From Nocardia iowensis (lineage in GTDB: Bacteria; Actinomycetota; Actinomycetes; Mycobacteriales; Mycobacteriaceae), in contig NZ_CP078145.1 of NCBI RefSeq assembly GCF_019222765.1, forward strand, positions 2,294,001 through 2,358,000: a stretch of 64,000 bases of DNA, written 5' to 3'. How positions within the stretch are numbered: position 1 is the first letter of the stretch; every line of letters begins with the position of its first letter. Made by a program: the position numbers and the translations under genes. Below, in pieces: positions 25,738-33,738 of this stretch. Under the pieces are notes generated by a model. That model worked only from the letters and a program-made list of their open reading frames with translations. It was not told the DNA's origin and did not search any database.

Positions 25738-25813
25738 CCGCTTGACCTCAACGCCTCTTCAGGTTCCATGCTGGTCCAAGTCGGACGAGACATGGAAGCG
25801 ATGGAGGTTTGTC

Positions 25814-26820
25814 ATGCGGGTTGTGCAAGCGGTGGAATTCGGTGGGCCGGAAGTACTTACGGTGCGTGAGGTGCCGGAGCCGGTGGCCGGGGCGGATGAG
25901 GTGGTGGTGCAGGTGGCGGCCGCCGACGTGATGTTCTTGGACACCCGGTTGCGCAGCGGTTGGGGTGGCGACTTCTTCGAATTGCGGACGCCCTACGTCC
26001 CGGGCGGCGCGGTCGCCGGGGTAGTCGTAGCGGTGGGCGCCGATGTCGATCGGTCCTGGGTGGGTAAGCGCGTCGCCACGGCGACCGCCGCCAGCAGGAT
26101 CGGCGGCGGTCAACCGATCGGCGGATACGCCGAGCAGGCGCTCGCCAAGGCCGCGACGCTGACCGTCGTGCCCGAGGGGCTGAGCCTGTTGCAGGCTGTC
26201 GCGCTCACCCACGACGGAAAACCGCGCTGGCGGTGTTCGACCGCGCCGCGATAAAGCCGGGGGAGTGGGTGCTGATCACCGCCGCGGGCGGCGGGTTGGG
26301 CACCTTGCTGATCCAACTCGCCCGCACGGCGGGCGCCCACGTGATCGCCGCGGCGCGTGGACGGACCAAACTGGAGTTGGCCGAGCGGCTCGGTGCCGAG
26401 GTCGTCGTCGACTACTCCGTGCCCGGCTGGTCGGACACGGCCCGGGCGGCGACCGGCGGCGCGGGCGTGGCCGTGGTGCTGGACGGCGCGGGCGGTGCGC
26501 TGGGCGAAGCGGCCTTCGACGCCATCGCCGACAACGGCCGATTCCTCGGATATGGGGCCGCCGCAGGTGAATTCGCTGCGCCGGACCGCGAGGTGGCCGC
26601 GTCCCGTGGCATCGCGGTGGACGGTCTGTTCGACGTCACCGACGGCAACACCGACTGGATGGGGCTGGCCGAACGTGCCGTCGCCGAGGCCGCGGCGGGG
26701 CGGCTGGAAGTGGTGATCGGCCAAACCTTTTCACTCGACGAGGCCGAACGCGCCCACGCCGCCATCGAGTCCAGGACCGCGCTGGGGCGCACCCTGCTGA
26801 CCGTGGATTCTGCTGTCTGA
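25814..26820 (+). pseudogene. Quinone oxidoreductase (MDR family), frameshifted
   Basis: Residues from ATG 25814 give the GroES-like domain (MRVVQAVEFGGPEVLTVREV, YVPGGAVAGVVVAVG) to ALTHDGK; the nucleotide domain then continues one frame away (TALAVFDRAAIKPGEW, ITAAGGGLGTLLIQLA) to 26820. Restoring one A to the run AAAA at 26218-26221 joins the two into a normal 335-residue NADPH:quinone reductase-like protein. Homopolymer location makes a sequencing error possible; otherwise a recent -1 frameshift. Confidence 0.8.
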
Positions 26821-26866
26821 GACCGTTCGATCGAGGCTCTGGCGGGCACCCTGGCTCAGCGCTAGG

Positions 26867-27049
26867 GTGCCCTGGGTGGAGACTCTGATCGTTGTTGGTG
26901 TGGTTCTGCTAGTACTCGCCGTCGTCGTAGTTGTCGTGCAAATCGCCAGCAGACCCCCGGCCGACGAGAGTCGTTGGGACAGGGACGATCCCGACGACTA
27001 TCGCGGCCGCTGGAATGAGCGCGATGACGATGACGACCGGGACCGATAG
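26867..27049 (+). CDS. Small single-TM protein with acidic tail
   Basis: 60 residues from GTG 26867 (GTG 26876 is an alternative). One TM helix at about residues 6-27 (LIVVGVVLLVLAVVVVVV) and a very acidic Asp/Arg tail (DDPDDYRGRW, then a DDDDDRDR end). Composition fits a real small membrane protein. Function unknown. Confidence 0.6.
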   Translation: MPWVETLIVVGVVLLVLAVVVVVVQIASRPPADESRWDRDDPDDYRGRWNERDDDDDRDR

Positions 27050-27052
27050 GGG

Positions 27053-27484
27053 TCAGCCGATCGGCGACAGCACCACCACGGCGATGGGTCGCTTGGTCAG
27101 CTTCTGATAACTGCTGTAGCGACCCCTGCTCACCTTGTCGACAATCGCGAACCGGCGCGCATACTCCGGATCGTCCGGATAGGTAGGCCGCGCAACCACC
27201 CGCACCTTGCGCCGCCCGATCTGAATCTCACACTCCGGCAGCGCCTTCAGATTCGCCAGCCAGCCCGGCGGCCGCGGCGAACCCCCATTGGACGCCGTCA
27301 CCAAGTAGTCCGCCCCATCCTTGCCGTAAGTCAGCGCCGACGTCCGCGGCTGCCCTGTCTTGCGCCCCACCGTCCGCAGCAGCAACGTCGGATTCCCGAA
27401 CAGCAGCCGATGCCCCACCAACCCGCCACTCTTCTCGTACACCCACTGATGCGCCTTCAGCACATTCGCGAACATATTGGCCAT
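27053..27484 (-). CDS. Deazaflavin (F420)-dependent nitroreductase, DDN family
   Basis: 143 residues from ATG 27484 (MANMFANVLKAHQWVYEKSG). Family blocks: LLLRTVGRKTGQPRTSALTY (cofactor phosphate binding), DYLVTASNGGSPRPPGWLANLKA, and RVVARPTYPDDPEYARRFAIVD. Members reduce quinones or nitro groups with F420H2. The longer open frame to 27595 adds only low-quality Arg/Trp residues. Confidence 0.92.
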   Translation of the reverse strand: MANMFANVLKAHQWVYEKSGGLVGHRLLFGNPTLLLRTVGRKTGQPRTSALTYGKDGADYLVTASNGGSPRPPGWLANLKALPECEIQIGRRKVRVVARPTYPDDPEYARRFAIVDKVSRGRYSSYQKLTKRPIAVVVLSPIG

Positions 27485-27606
27485 GGTCGACCCTCCAGAA
27501 CGGTTGCGGGGACGACCCCACCCTAACCACCACTTCGGGTCCAAGTGGTGTAAGCGCCACCCCAGCCGGTAGCATCCCCCACGCCTGTGGTTCACCCCGC
27601 AGAAGA

Positions 27607-27680
27607 GGGGCGGTAGCTCAGTCGGTTAGAGCCGTGGACTCATAATCCATTGGTCGCGGGTTCGAGCCCCGCCCGCCCCA
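27607..27680 (+). tRNA. tRNA with CAU anticodon (tRNA-Met, elongator)
   Basis: Complete cloverleaf: acceptor GGGGCGG / CCGCCCC, D arm GCTC-AGTCGGTTA-GAGC, anticodon stem GTGGA / TCCAT with loop CTCATAA (anticodon CAT), T arm GCGGG-TTCGAGC-CCCGC, discriminator A. CCA is not encoded. The first base pair G-C rules out initiator Met; lysidine-type tRNA-Ile2 cannot be excluded from sequence alone. Confidence 0.9.
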
Positions 27681-27710
27681 CAAAACCGCTGCTGAGCAGC
27701 GTGGTCGGGT

Positions 27711-27743
27711 AGCGAACCTGGCGCCGATCGGGGCCAGGTCGCT
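27711..27743 (+). terminator. Terminator after tRNA gene
   Basis: AGCGAACCTGGC (27711-27722) pairs with GCCAGGTCGCT (27733-27743) with one bulged A, followed by ATTTACT. Confidence 0.6.
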
Positions 27744-27874
27744 ATTTACTCGCTAATTTCACCGGGTAGCGCGAGAGTATCGAAGCGGTCGCGCGCGTCT
27801 AGGCCCTGGCGAAGGTCAGTATGACGCAGCCCACACTCGCTCCTCGCACGCTGCGATACCAACCCTCGTAGTAT

Positions 27875-27902
27875 CGTCCCTTAGTTCAGCAACTAAGGGA
27901 CG
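27875..27902. repeat. Perfect 12-bp inverted repeat, unknown role
   Basis: CGTCCCTTAGTT (27875-27886), loop CAGC, AACTAAGGGACG (27891-27902). No T-run follows, so it is not a clear terminator; it may be an operator or a folded leader for the M61 gene about 230 bases downstream. Confidence 0.6.
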
Positions 27903-28129
27903 TTCGCCGACCCGAACAAACTATTCGAAGCATTGACGCCGGAGGAGGGATGGGGCAGGCGGTCGCGGCGACCGCACCGTACGCGAACTTGTTGCCGCTA
28001 TAAGCAGCATTGTTTATGACGGCAATCGGTAGGTCCTATCCTTGGCCGATGTGCACCAGCCGCCGGGGGCGGGCATTGCGTCTATTTCATAGTGTCGACA
28101 AGATCGTCTGTGTGACTCGGGGAGTGTCG

Positions 28130-30034
28130 TTGTCTAAGATCCGTATATTTGGCGCTGTTGGCGTCGTCGTTCTCATTCTCCTGGCAGGCTCGCTTTACTT
28201 CGGCTTGCGCAAGTCTGATGAAGCTCCGGCGAATCAGAAAGCGATCTCGGTGGCGGTCGACGTGACCAATCTGCCGCAACGCGTGATTCAGGTGAAACAG
28301 ACGATCCCCGTTCAGCCGGGCGAGGTAGATTTACTTTTTCCGCAGTGGCTGCCCGGCAACCACTCTCCGTCCGGTCCGATCGACAAGATCGCGGGCATCA
28401 CCTTCACCAGCGCCTGGAACAAGCTGGAGTGGAAGCGTGATCCGCTGAACGTGTATGCGTTCAAGGTTACTGTGCCCGACGGCGTGGAATCAATTGACGC
28501 GAGCTTCCAGTACTTCACCCCCACCGATTCCACTCAAGGGCGCGTGGTGATGACGCCGAATATGCTGAATTTGCAGTGGAATGCCGTGGTCCTCTATCCA
28601 GCTGGTGCTCCCGTCAGTGAGATTCCCTTCATTCCGAGCGTTACCTACCCGCCAGGATTCGAGGCCGGAACCGCGCTGGAGGTCGCTGGCAAGGACGGCG
28701 ACACCGTGAATTACAAGCAGGTTCCGTTGGACATCCTCGTCGACTCGCCCGTGTATGCGGGGCGCTATCACAGGGAGTTCGACCTGGCTCCTGGCGCGAA
28801 AACCCCTGTGCGGCTGCAAGCATTCGCAGACGCACCGGAGCAGCTCGAAGCCAAGCCCGAGCACATTGAGCTGCACAAGGCTCTGGTGCAACAGGCTGTG
28901 AAACTGTTTGACTCACAACACTATGACCACTACGACTTCCTGCTGTCGTTGTCGAATCAGCTCAGCTCCAACGGATTGGAACACCAACGATCCAGCGAGA
29001 ACGGCCAACCCACGGACTATTTCACCGGGTGGGACCCCGCGGTTGGCAGCGCCGATCTGCTCGGGCACGAGTTCACCCATTCCTGGAACGGCAAGTTTCG
29101 ACGTCCGGCAGACCTGTGGACACCCAACTACAACGTCCCGATGCAAGACAGCTTGTTGTGGGTCTACGAGGGACAGACGCAGTATTGGGGCAACGTGCTC
29201 ACCGGCCGGTCCGGCTTGCGACCTGCGGAAGTCTCTCGTGATGCGTTGGCTTCGGTAGTCGCCGCATACACCGAAAACCGGCCCGGACTCACCTGGCGCA
29301 ATCTGCAGGACACCACCAACGATCCCATCATCGCTCAGCGGCGTACGAAGCCGTATCTGTCGTGGCAGCTCAGCGAGGATTACTACCGGGGCGGGCAACT
29401 GGTGTGGCTGGGGGTGGACGCGCGTATCCGCGAACTGTCGGGGAACACAAAGTCACTCGATGATTTCGCTCGTGCGTTCTTCGGTGTCGACGAGAGTAAG
29501 TGGATGTCACAGAACACCTACGACTTCGACGACGTCGTCTCGACGCTGAATGGCGTGGTCTCCGACGATTGGGCGAAGTACCTGCGCGATCGCCTCGACG
29601 GAAAGGAACCGTTCGCCGCAAGTGTCGAGAAGACGGGGTGGAAGTTGGTCTTCGACAACAACCCGGGTGCCCTCCTCACGGCTCAGATGAAAAAGGCTGA
29701 GGGCGCCGTCAATTACACCTACTCCATCGGTCTCAACGTGTCCGGTGAAGGCAAGGTCACCGACGTGCGATGGGACGGGCCCGCATTCAAGGCCAAAGTC
29801 GGCACCGGGATGACGGTGGTTTCGGTCAACGACGCCCCCTATTCCCAAGCCACGATGGAAGCCGCAATCGAGGCGGCCAAGACAGACCCGGCACCGATCC
29901 GATTGCAGGTGAAAGACTTCGATCAGACGCGGACCGTTGAACTGGACTATCACGACGGCCTCCGCTACCCGCATCTGCAACGCATCGACGGCACCCCGGA
30001 CTACCTCACCCAAATCCTGGCCGCGCGGAACTAG
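28130..30034 (+). CDS. M61-family (glycyl aminopeptidase-like) metallopeptidase, membrane-anchored
   Basis: 634 residues if translation begins at TTG 28130, which has GGGGAG five bases before it; GTG 28112 or 28124 and the frame opening at 28010 are alternatives. N-terminal TM anchor (IFGAVGVVVLILLAGSLYFG), an N-terminal beta domain, zinc motif HEFTH (His313, Glu314, His317) in LLGHEFTHSWNGK with a third ligand in WVYEGQTQYWG (Glu347), and a C-terminal PDZ-like region (GTGMTVVSVNDAPY). Full active site. M61 is mostly known from proteobacteria; codon choice here is less GC-rich than neighbours, suggesting transfer near the tRNA. Confidence 0.88.
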   Translation: MSKIRIFGAVGVVVLILLAGSLYFGLRKSDEAPANQKAISVAVDVTNLPQRVIQVKQTIPVQPGEVDLLFPQWLPGNHSPSGPIDKIAGITFTSAWNKLEWKRDPLNVYAFKVTVPDGVESIDASFQYFTPTDSTQGRVVMTPNMLNLQWNAVVLYPAGAPVSEIPFIPSVTYPPGFEAGTALEVAGKDGDTVNYKQVPLDILVDSPVYAGRYHREFDLAPGAKTPVRLQAFADAPEQLEAKPEHIELHKALVQQAVKLFDSQHYDHYDFLLSLSNQLSSNGLEHQRSSENGQPTDYFTGWDPAVGSADLLGHEFTHSWNGKFRRPADLWTPNYNVPMQDSLLWVYEGQTQYWGNVLTGRSGLRPAEVSRDALASVVAAYTENRPGLTWRNLQDTTNDPIIAQRRTKPYLSWQLSEDYYRGGQLVWLGVDARIRELSGNTKSLDDFARAFFGVDESKWMSQNTYDFDDVVSTLNGVVSDDWAKYLRDRLDGKEPFAASVEKTGWKLVFDNNPGALLTAQMKKAEGAVNYTYSIGLNVSGEGKVTDVRWDGPAFKAKVGTGMTVVSVNDAPYSQATMEAAIEAAKTDPAPIRLQVKDFDQTRTVELDYHDGLRYPHLQRIDGTPDYLTQILAARN

Positions 30035-30054
30035 CGCACGGTCTAGCATCGGGA

Positions 30055-30300
30055 CGTCGCGAGCGCGCAGTTGGTCCAGCAAGGAGCCTGGTCCTCGAAC
30101 TGATCGACCAGCGCACGAACTAGCGCGCCGCGACGAACCGGAACTTCGCGTTCCTGTGCAAGTACCCGACCTCGCTCGGCCACGTACTGGTAGCCCCGAA
30201 AGCCCATCGCGAGCACGTGGTGGGCGACTTCAGCGAGGACACGTTCCTCGCAGTGATGAGTTTGGTGCACCGAGTCTGTTTGGCCTCGTGGGCCCTGGAC
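30055..30300 (+). pseudogene. HIT-family protein remnant
   Basis: In one plus frame, LVLELIDQRTN, a TAG at 30121, then RNFAFLCKYPTSLGHVLVAPKAHREHVVGDFSEDTFLAVMSLVHRV match the N-terminal half of actinobacterial histidine-triad (Ap4A hydrolase-like) proteins. The following sequence degenerates and the HxHxH triad is missing. I read it as a truncated, stop-containing relic. The rest of 30301-30554 shows nothing recognisable. Confidence 0.65.
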
Positions 30301-30554
30301 CACCCCGCCGATCCGGGCAGCTCCCAAGCCCTCACCACCACCGCGACGAATGGCTGCGCGCGCCTATCGTGCGTTGTCGACCGAGACGCGCTGCGGCTCG
30401 GGACATCCCACAATGCCGAATTCGATACGCTTCGCGGTCCAGCAGTAGCGGGAGGTCGGCCAATGGATGAACGAACCCTGGGGCGTGGCCGAGGCGCGGA
30501 GCGTTGGGAAAACTACTGGCATCGACGGCGAGACGAGCGGTTCACTGGACAACC

Positions 30555-31373
30555 ATGATCCCGAGCGATACCCGCCCACTGTTCCCGGTCGAGCGACAGG
30601 CTCTGCTCGAGCTACTCCGGTCGTTGGAGCCGGCAGACTGGACGAAGCCGACGGTATGTCCTGGCTGGAGTGTCGCCGACGTGACTGCGCACATCCTCAA
30701 CGACTACATGCGGCGCATCTCGGGCAGCCGAGACCAACACGGCGGTGCCGCCTTTCGCGACGGGGAAACCCTGCCGGCCTACCTGGCACGCGTCAATGAG
30801 GAGTTCGTCCGCGCGATGCGGCAATGCAGCCCGCACCTGGTCATCGAGCTACTCGCACAACTGGGCCCAGAGCTGGATCTCATCTGGGCGGCAACCGATC
30901 TCGAGGGCCCCGCACATCTGGACGTTTCCTGGGCGGGGTTGAGTGTCAGTCCAGGCTGGCTCGACATCGCCCGTGAATACACCGAATTCTGGGTCCATCA
31001 GCAACAGATCCGCGACGCGGTGTATCGGCCCGGGGCCGATGATGTTTCGATGCTGCGTCCGGTGCTGGTCACCTTCCTGCACGCGCTGCCGTCGGCCTTG
31101 CACGATCGGATTCGACCTAGCGGTGCGACGGTGCGGTTCGAGGTCGTCGGCCCGGCGGGCGGGTGCTGGACGGGCGTGTCCGACGGTCAGCGCTGGGAGT
31201 TGACGACGTCGCAAGCTGTGGAGCCGACCGCATCCGTGCGGATGGACCAGGACACGCTCTGGCGGCTGGCCAGCCGTGGCATCACCGTCGAAACTGCCCG
31301 TCGGCGTAGTGAATTGCGCGGTGATCAGGAGCTGGCCGAGTCCGCGACGACACTGCTCGCCGTGGTGGCTTGA
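30555..31373 (+). CDS. Maleylpyruvate isomerase/DinB-fold mycothiol-type protein
   Basis: 272 residues from ATG 30555. N-terminal MDMPI fold: FPVERQALLELLRSLEPADW, PTVCPGWSVADVTAHIL (metal His in WSVADVTAHI) and EYTEFWVHQQQIRDAV (second His cluster); C-terminal SCP2-like domain with VRFEVVGPAGGCWTGV and VRMDQDTLWRLASRGI. Members use mycothiol as thiol cofactor, which fits actinobacteria. Substrate unknown. Confidence 0.88.
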   Translation: MIPSDTRPLFPVERQALLELLRSLEPADWTKPTVCPGWSVADVTAHILNDYMRRISGSRDQHGGAAFRDGETLPAYLARVNEEFVRAMRQCSPHLVIELLAQLGPELDLIWAATDLEGPAHLDVSWAGLSVSPGWLDIAREYTEFWVHQQQIRDAVYRPGADDVSMLRPVLVTFLHALPSALHDRIRPSGATVRFEVVGPAGGCWTGVSDGQRWELTTSQAVEPTASVRMDQDTLWRLASRGITVETARRRSELRGDQELAESATTLLAVVA

Positions 31374-31400
31374 TTCAGCCGATCGCTCGTGCACGGCCCG

Positions 31401-31871
31401 TCAGGCGATGACGTGTTCCGGTTGTATGTGGATGATCACCCGCTCGACGTTCCGTCTCTGCTCGTACGGGTAGGTATCCAGATCTAGGTACTTGCGCGCC
31501 AGCTGATCCAGGAATGCTTTGCCGGGGTCTGGCTCGATCGTGACGACACGGCCGCGGACTTCCAGGTAGCGATAGGGGTCGTCGGGATCGAGGATCGAGA
31601 CCGACACCCGCGGATCGCGCTGGATGTTGCGATATTTTTGCCGGTCGGTGCCGGTTGAGATGAGCAGCTGCCCATGGACGGCGTCGAAGTCGAACCATAC
31701 CGGGTGTGACTGCGGCTCACCGTCGGGTCCCAGCGACGCGAGGTGCGCGAAGCCCTTCTTGCCGAGTATGTCGGCGTGGCTGTCGAGGATCGTGGCAGGC
31801 CGTGTCTTCCCGCTGCCTGTCCGCCGGTTGATGTCGTCGACATCGTCGGCCCTGTCGCGGATCTCAGCCAT
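31401..31871 (-). CDS. PPOX-class F420-dependent enzyme
   Basis: 156 residues, split-barrel flavin/F420 fold: GFAHLASLGPDGEPQSHPVWFDFD, LLISTGTDRQKYRNIQRDPRVSVSILDPDDPYRYLEVRGRV (quoted in part), and a basic C-terminus. Close in type to the PPOX F420 family of mycobacteria. Divergent from a MarR regulator 120 bases away, likely its controller. Confidence 0.88.
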   Translation of the reverse strand: MAEIRDRADDVDDINRRTGSGKTRPATILDSHADILGKKGFAHLASLGPDGEPQSHPVWFDFDAVHGQLLISTGTDRQKYRNIQRDPRVSVSILDPDDPYRYLEVRGRVVTIEPDPGKAFLDQLARKYLDLDTYPYEQRRNVERVIIHIQPEHVIA

Positions 31872-31959
31872 CGTTTTCTCCTCGCTGTCGTGAATATGGA
31901 GCCAAAGTGGGGGACCGCACCCTTTCGCGAGAGATCACGCACCTCGGGTTGTCAGGATG

Positions 31960-31992
31960 TTGACATGGAGAGTCTGTGTCATGATGCTGACA
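31960..31992 (+). promoter_or_regulatory. Promoter/operator of MarR gene
   Basis: TTGACA (31960-31965) is a perfect -35; a TGTCA-N6-TGACA palindrome (31977-31992) covers the -10 and start region. This arrangement fits MarR autorepression and a leaderless transcript from ATG 31992. Confidence 0.5.
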
Positions 31993-32450
31993 TGCGTCAA
32001 GAGGAGACCGTGGGCGAATTAGAGCAATCGGTGGGCTACGTCCTCAAACAGGCCCAGGCCGCGCTGCACTCCGCAATGGACGCGGTGCTGCGCCCGCTGG
32101 AACTGACTGTGGCGCAATACGCCTGCCTCGAATTACTCGGCCGGCGCCCGGGGATATCCAACTCCGAACTCGCCCGCGGCGCGTTCGTCACCCGCCAATC
32201 GATGAACCTCGTCCTGCGCGGGTTACAAGACCGCGGCCTGCTCACCCGACCCGAGCAGGCCCCCCGCGGCCGCGCGCTGCCCACCCGGCTCACCAGCTCA
32301 GGGCAGGGGAAATTGCGCGCCGCCAGCGTCGCCGTGCGCACCGTCGAACGGCAAATGTTCTCCCCGCTGTCCGCGGAAGAGCAATGCCGACTGCGCAACG
32401 ACCTTGCCGTCTGTGTTGCCGCGATTCCCCCGGCCCAATCGACCACGTGA
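31992..32450 (+). CDS. MarR-family regulator
   Basis: 152 residues from ATG 31992; ATG 31965 is an in-frame alternative. Winged helix: LTVAQYACLELLGRRPGIS, NSELARGAFVTRQSMNLVLRGL, RGLLTRPEQAPRGRALPTRLT. N- and C-terminal helices form the dimer interface. Divergent from the PPOX gene, with a palindrome over its own start. Confidence 0.9.
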   Translation: MRQEETVGELEQSVGYVLKQAQAALHSAMDAVLRPLELTVAQYACLELLGRRPGISNSELARGAFVTRQSMNLVLRGLQDRGLLTRPEQAPRGRALPTRLTSSGQGKLRAASVAVRTVERQMFSPLSAEEQCRLRNDLAVCVAAIPPAQSTT

Positions 32451-32488
32451 GACGCACCCTTAAGCCATCTTCACCGGTACCGATTCCG

Positions 32489-33088
32489 TCAGCGCCGCTC
32501 GGCATCGGATGCTGGTTGGCTACTCACGAGCCGTAACACGCTGTGGCGCAGTACCTGCTGGGCTTCGGGAACGGTCATGCGGTCGGTGCGGACCTCATCT
32601 CCGGCCGCGTTGCCGAGGGCGATGATGGCGGTGACCAGCCATTGCGGGGAGGCGGCCGGCTCGAATTCACCGGCTTGCTGGCCGCGGCGGATCAGGGTCA
32701 GTAGGCGGGTGTTGAGCGGGACGGCGCGGCTGCGGTCGCTCGGTCCCGCGAAGGCTCCGACGTGGTGCAGGATCGGCGATTTCCGGAAGAACCGCCAGCC
32801 GATGTCGAGCAGCCGCAGCAAGGCGTCGGTGGCGGGCCCATCGTCGAGGTGGGCGGCGTCGAACGCCGCTTTGGCCTGGCCGGTGATGTGATCGACGGTG
32901 GCGGTGAGCAATTCGTCTCGGGACGCGAAATGGGCGTACACCGTCTGGCGAGTCACCCCGGCTTCCTTCGCGATCGTGGACATCCCCGCTCCGGGCCGCT
33001 CGGAGAGTAGCCGGACGGCCGCCTCGAGGATGAGGGTCCTGCTGCGCTCGGCGTCGGCTCGCCGCTTCGGTTCCCGTTTTTCGATCAA
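32489..33088 (-). CDS. TetR-family regulator
   Basis: 199 residues. HTH at residues 15-60: ILEAAVRLLSERPGAGMSTIAKEAGVTRQTVYAHFASRDELL (quoted in part). The ligand domain is the C-terminal 120 residues. Divergent from a DUF1772 membrane protein; two TTACA-N4-TGT sites lie in the 76-base gap. Confidence 0.92.
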   Translation of the reverse strand: MIEKREPKRRADAERSRTLILEAAVRLLSERPGAGMSTIAKEAGVTRQTVYAHFASRDELLTATVDHITGQAKAAFDAAHLDDGPATDALLRLLDIGWRFFRKSPILHHVGAFAGPSDRSRAVPLNTRLLTLIRRGQQAGEFEPAASPQWLVTAIIALGNAAGDEVRTDRMTVPEAQQVLRHSVLRLVSSQPASDAERR

Positions 33089-33091
33089 CTC

Positions 33092-33142
33092 TTACACCCT
33101 TGTCAAATTTAGCGGGACACTCTAGCCTTTACATCACTGTAA
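33092..33142. promoter_or_regulatory. Paired TetR operators
   Basis: TTACACCCTTGTCAA (33092-33106) and TTACATCACTGTAA (33129-33142) share TTACA-N4-TGT; the second is a perfect 5-4-5 palindrome. They flank the divergent promoter between the TetR and DUF1772 genes. Confidence 0.55.
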
Positions 33143-33164
33143 GAATTCTATCGCTTGGAGTGCC

Positions 33165-33674
33165 TTGAACCGCGTCCGACTTACTCATTCCCTCGCACTG
33201 CTCACCACCGGACTCCTCGCCGGCGCCTTCGGCTACGGCGCCGCCAACCTCGCACCCACTTTCCGTCGCGTCCCGTTGCAGATGCGGCTCGAGTTCCACA
33301 CCGATCTAATGCGGAACAACAGCGTCAGCATGCAACTCACCATGGCCTTGGCCGCGCTGTCCTGCGTGGCTCTCGCCGCGGTGACCAGCGGCCGACCTCG
33401 CCTACTCGCCGCGCTGTCCGGCACGCTGGTCGTGGCGAGCTTTGTGATCACCCGCTTCGGCAACGTCCCGATCAACCACCAGATCAACAGGTGGGTCACC
33501 GAAGGCGCACCCACCGACTACGCCGAGATCCTCACGCGCTGGGACTACTTCCACTACCTGCGAACCGGCACCGCACTCATCGCCTTCACGCTGATGATCT
33601 TGCTCGCGATGTGGGCCGCGAGCCGCGAATCGAACACCGGCATGCGGGAGAAGCCGGTCGCGGTGGCCACGTAG
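33165..33674 (+). CDS. DUF1772 (anthrone oxygenase-like) membrane protein
   Basis: 169 residues with four TM segments. The start is TTG 33165 after GGAG with a 4-base spacer. Conserved DUF1772 features: GLLAGAFGYGAANLAPTF, FGNVPINHQINRW and RWDYFHYLRTGTA. Some members are anthrone oxygenases; the function here is unknown. Likely repressed by the divergent TetR. Confidence 0.85.
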   Translation: MNRVRLTHSLALLTTGLLAGAFGYGAANLAPTFRRVPLQMRLEFHTDLMRNNSVSMQLTMALAALSCVALAAVTSGRPRLLAALSGTLVVASFVITRFGNVPINHQINRWVTEGAPTDYAEILTRWDYFHYLRTGTALIAFTLMILLAMWAASRESNTGMREKPVAVAT

Positions 33675-33738
33675 CTCACGAGAACCGGGTCATCGGTATG
33701 GGCCAGACGATATGACTGATAAGGAAGGAATCGCACTC

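Larger units (their letters stand above)
27681..28129. other. Stretch between tRNA and M61 peptidase gene
   Basis: No gene. It holds a 7-1-7 palindrome just after the tRNA (about 27687-27701), a terminator-like hairpin (27711-27743) and a perfect 12-bp hairpin (27875-27902). The base composition drops toward the M61 gene. A plus frame opens at 28010 but its first 40 residues look non-coding. Confidence 0.5.

Noticed and set aside
27607..27680. Initiator tRNA-Met
   Set aside because: The 1-72 pair is a normal G-C, and the anticodon stem lacks the three G-C pairs of initiator tRNAs.
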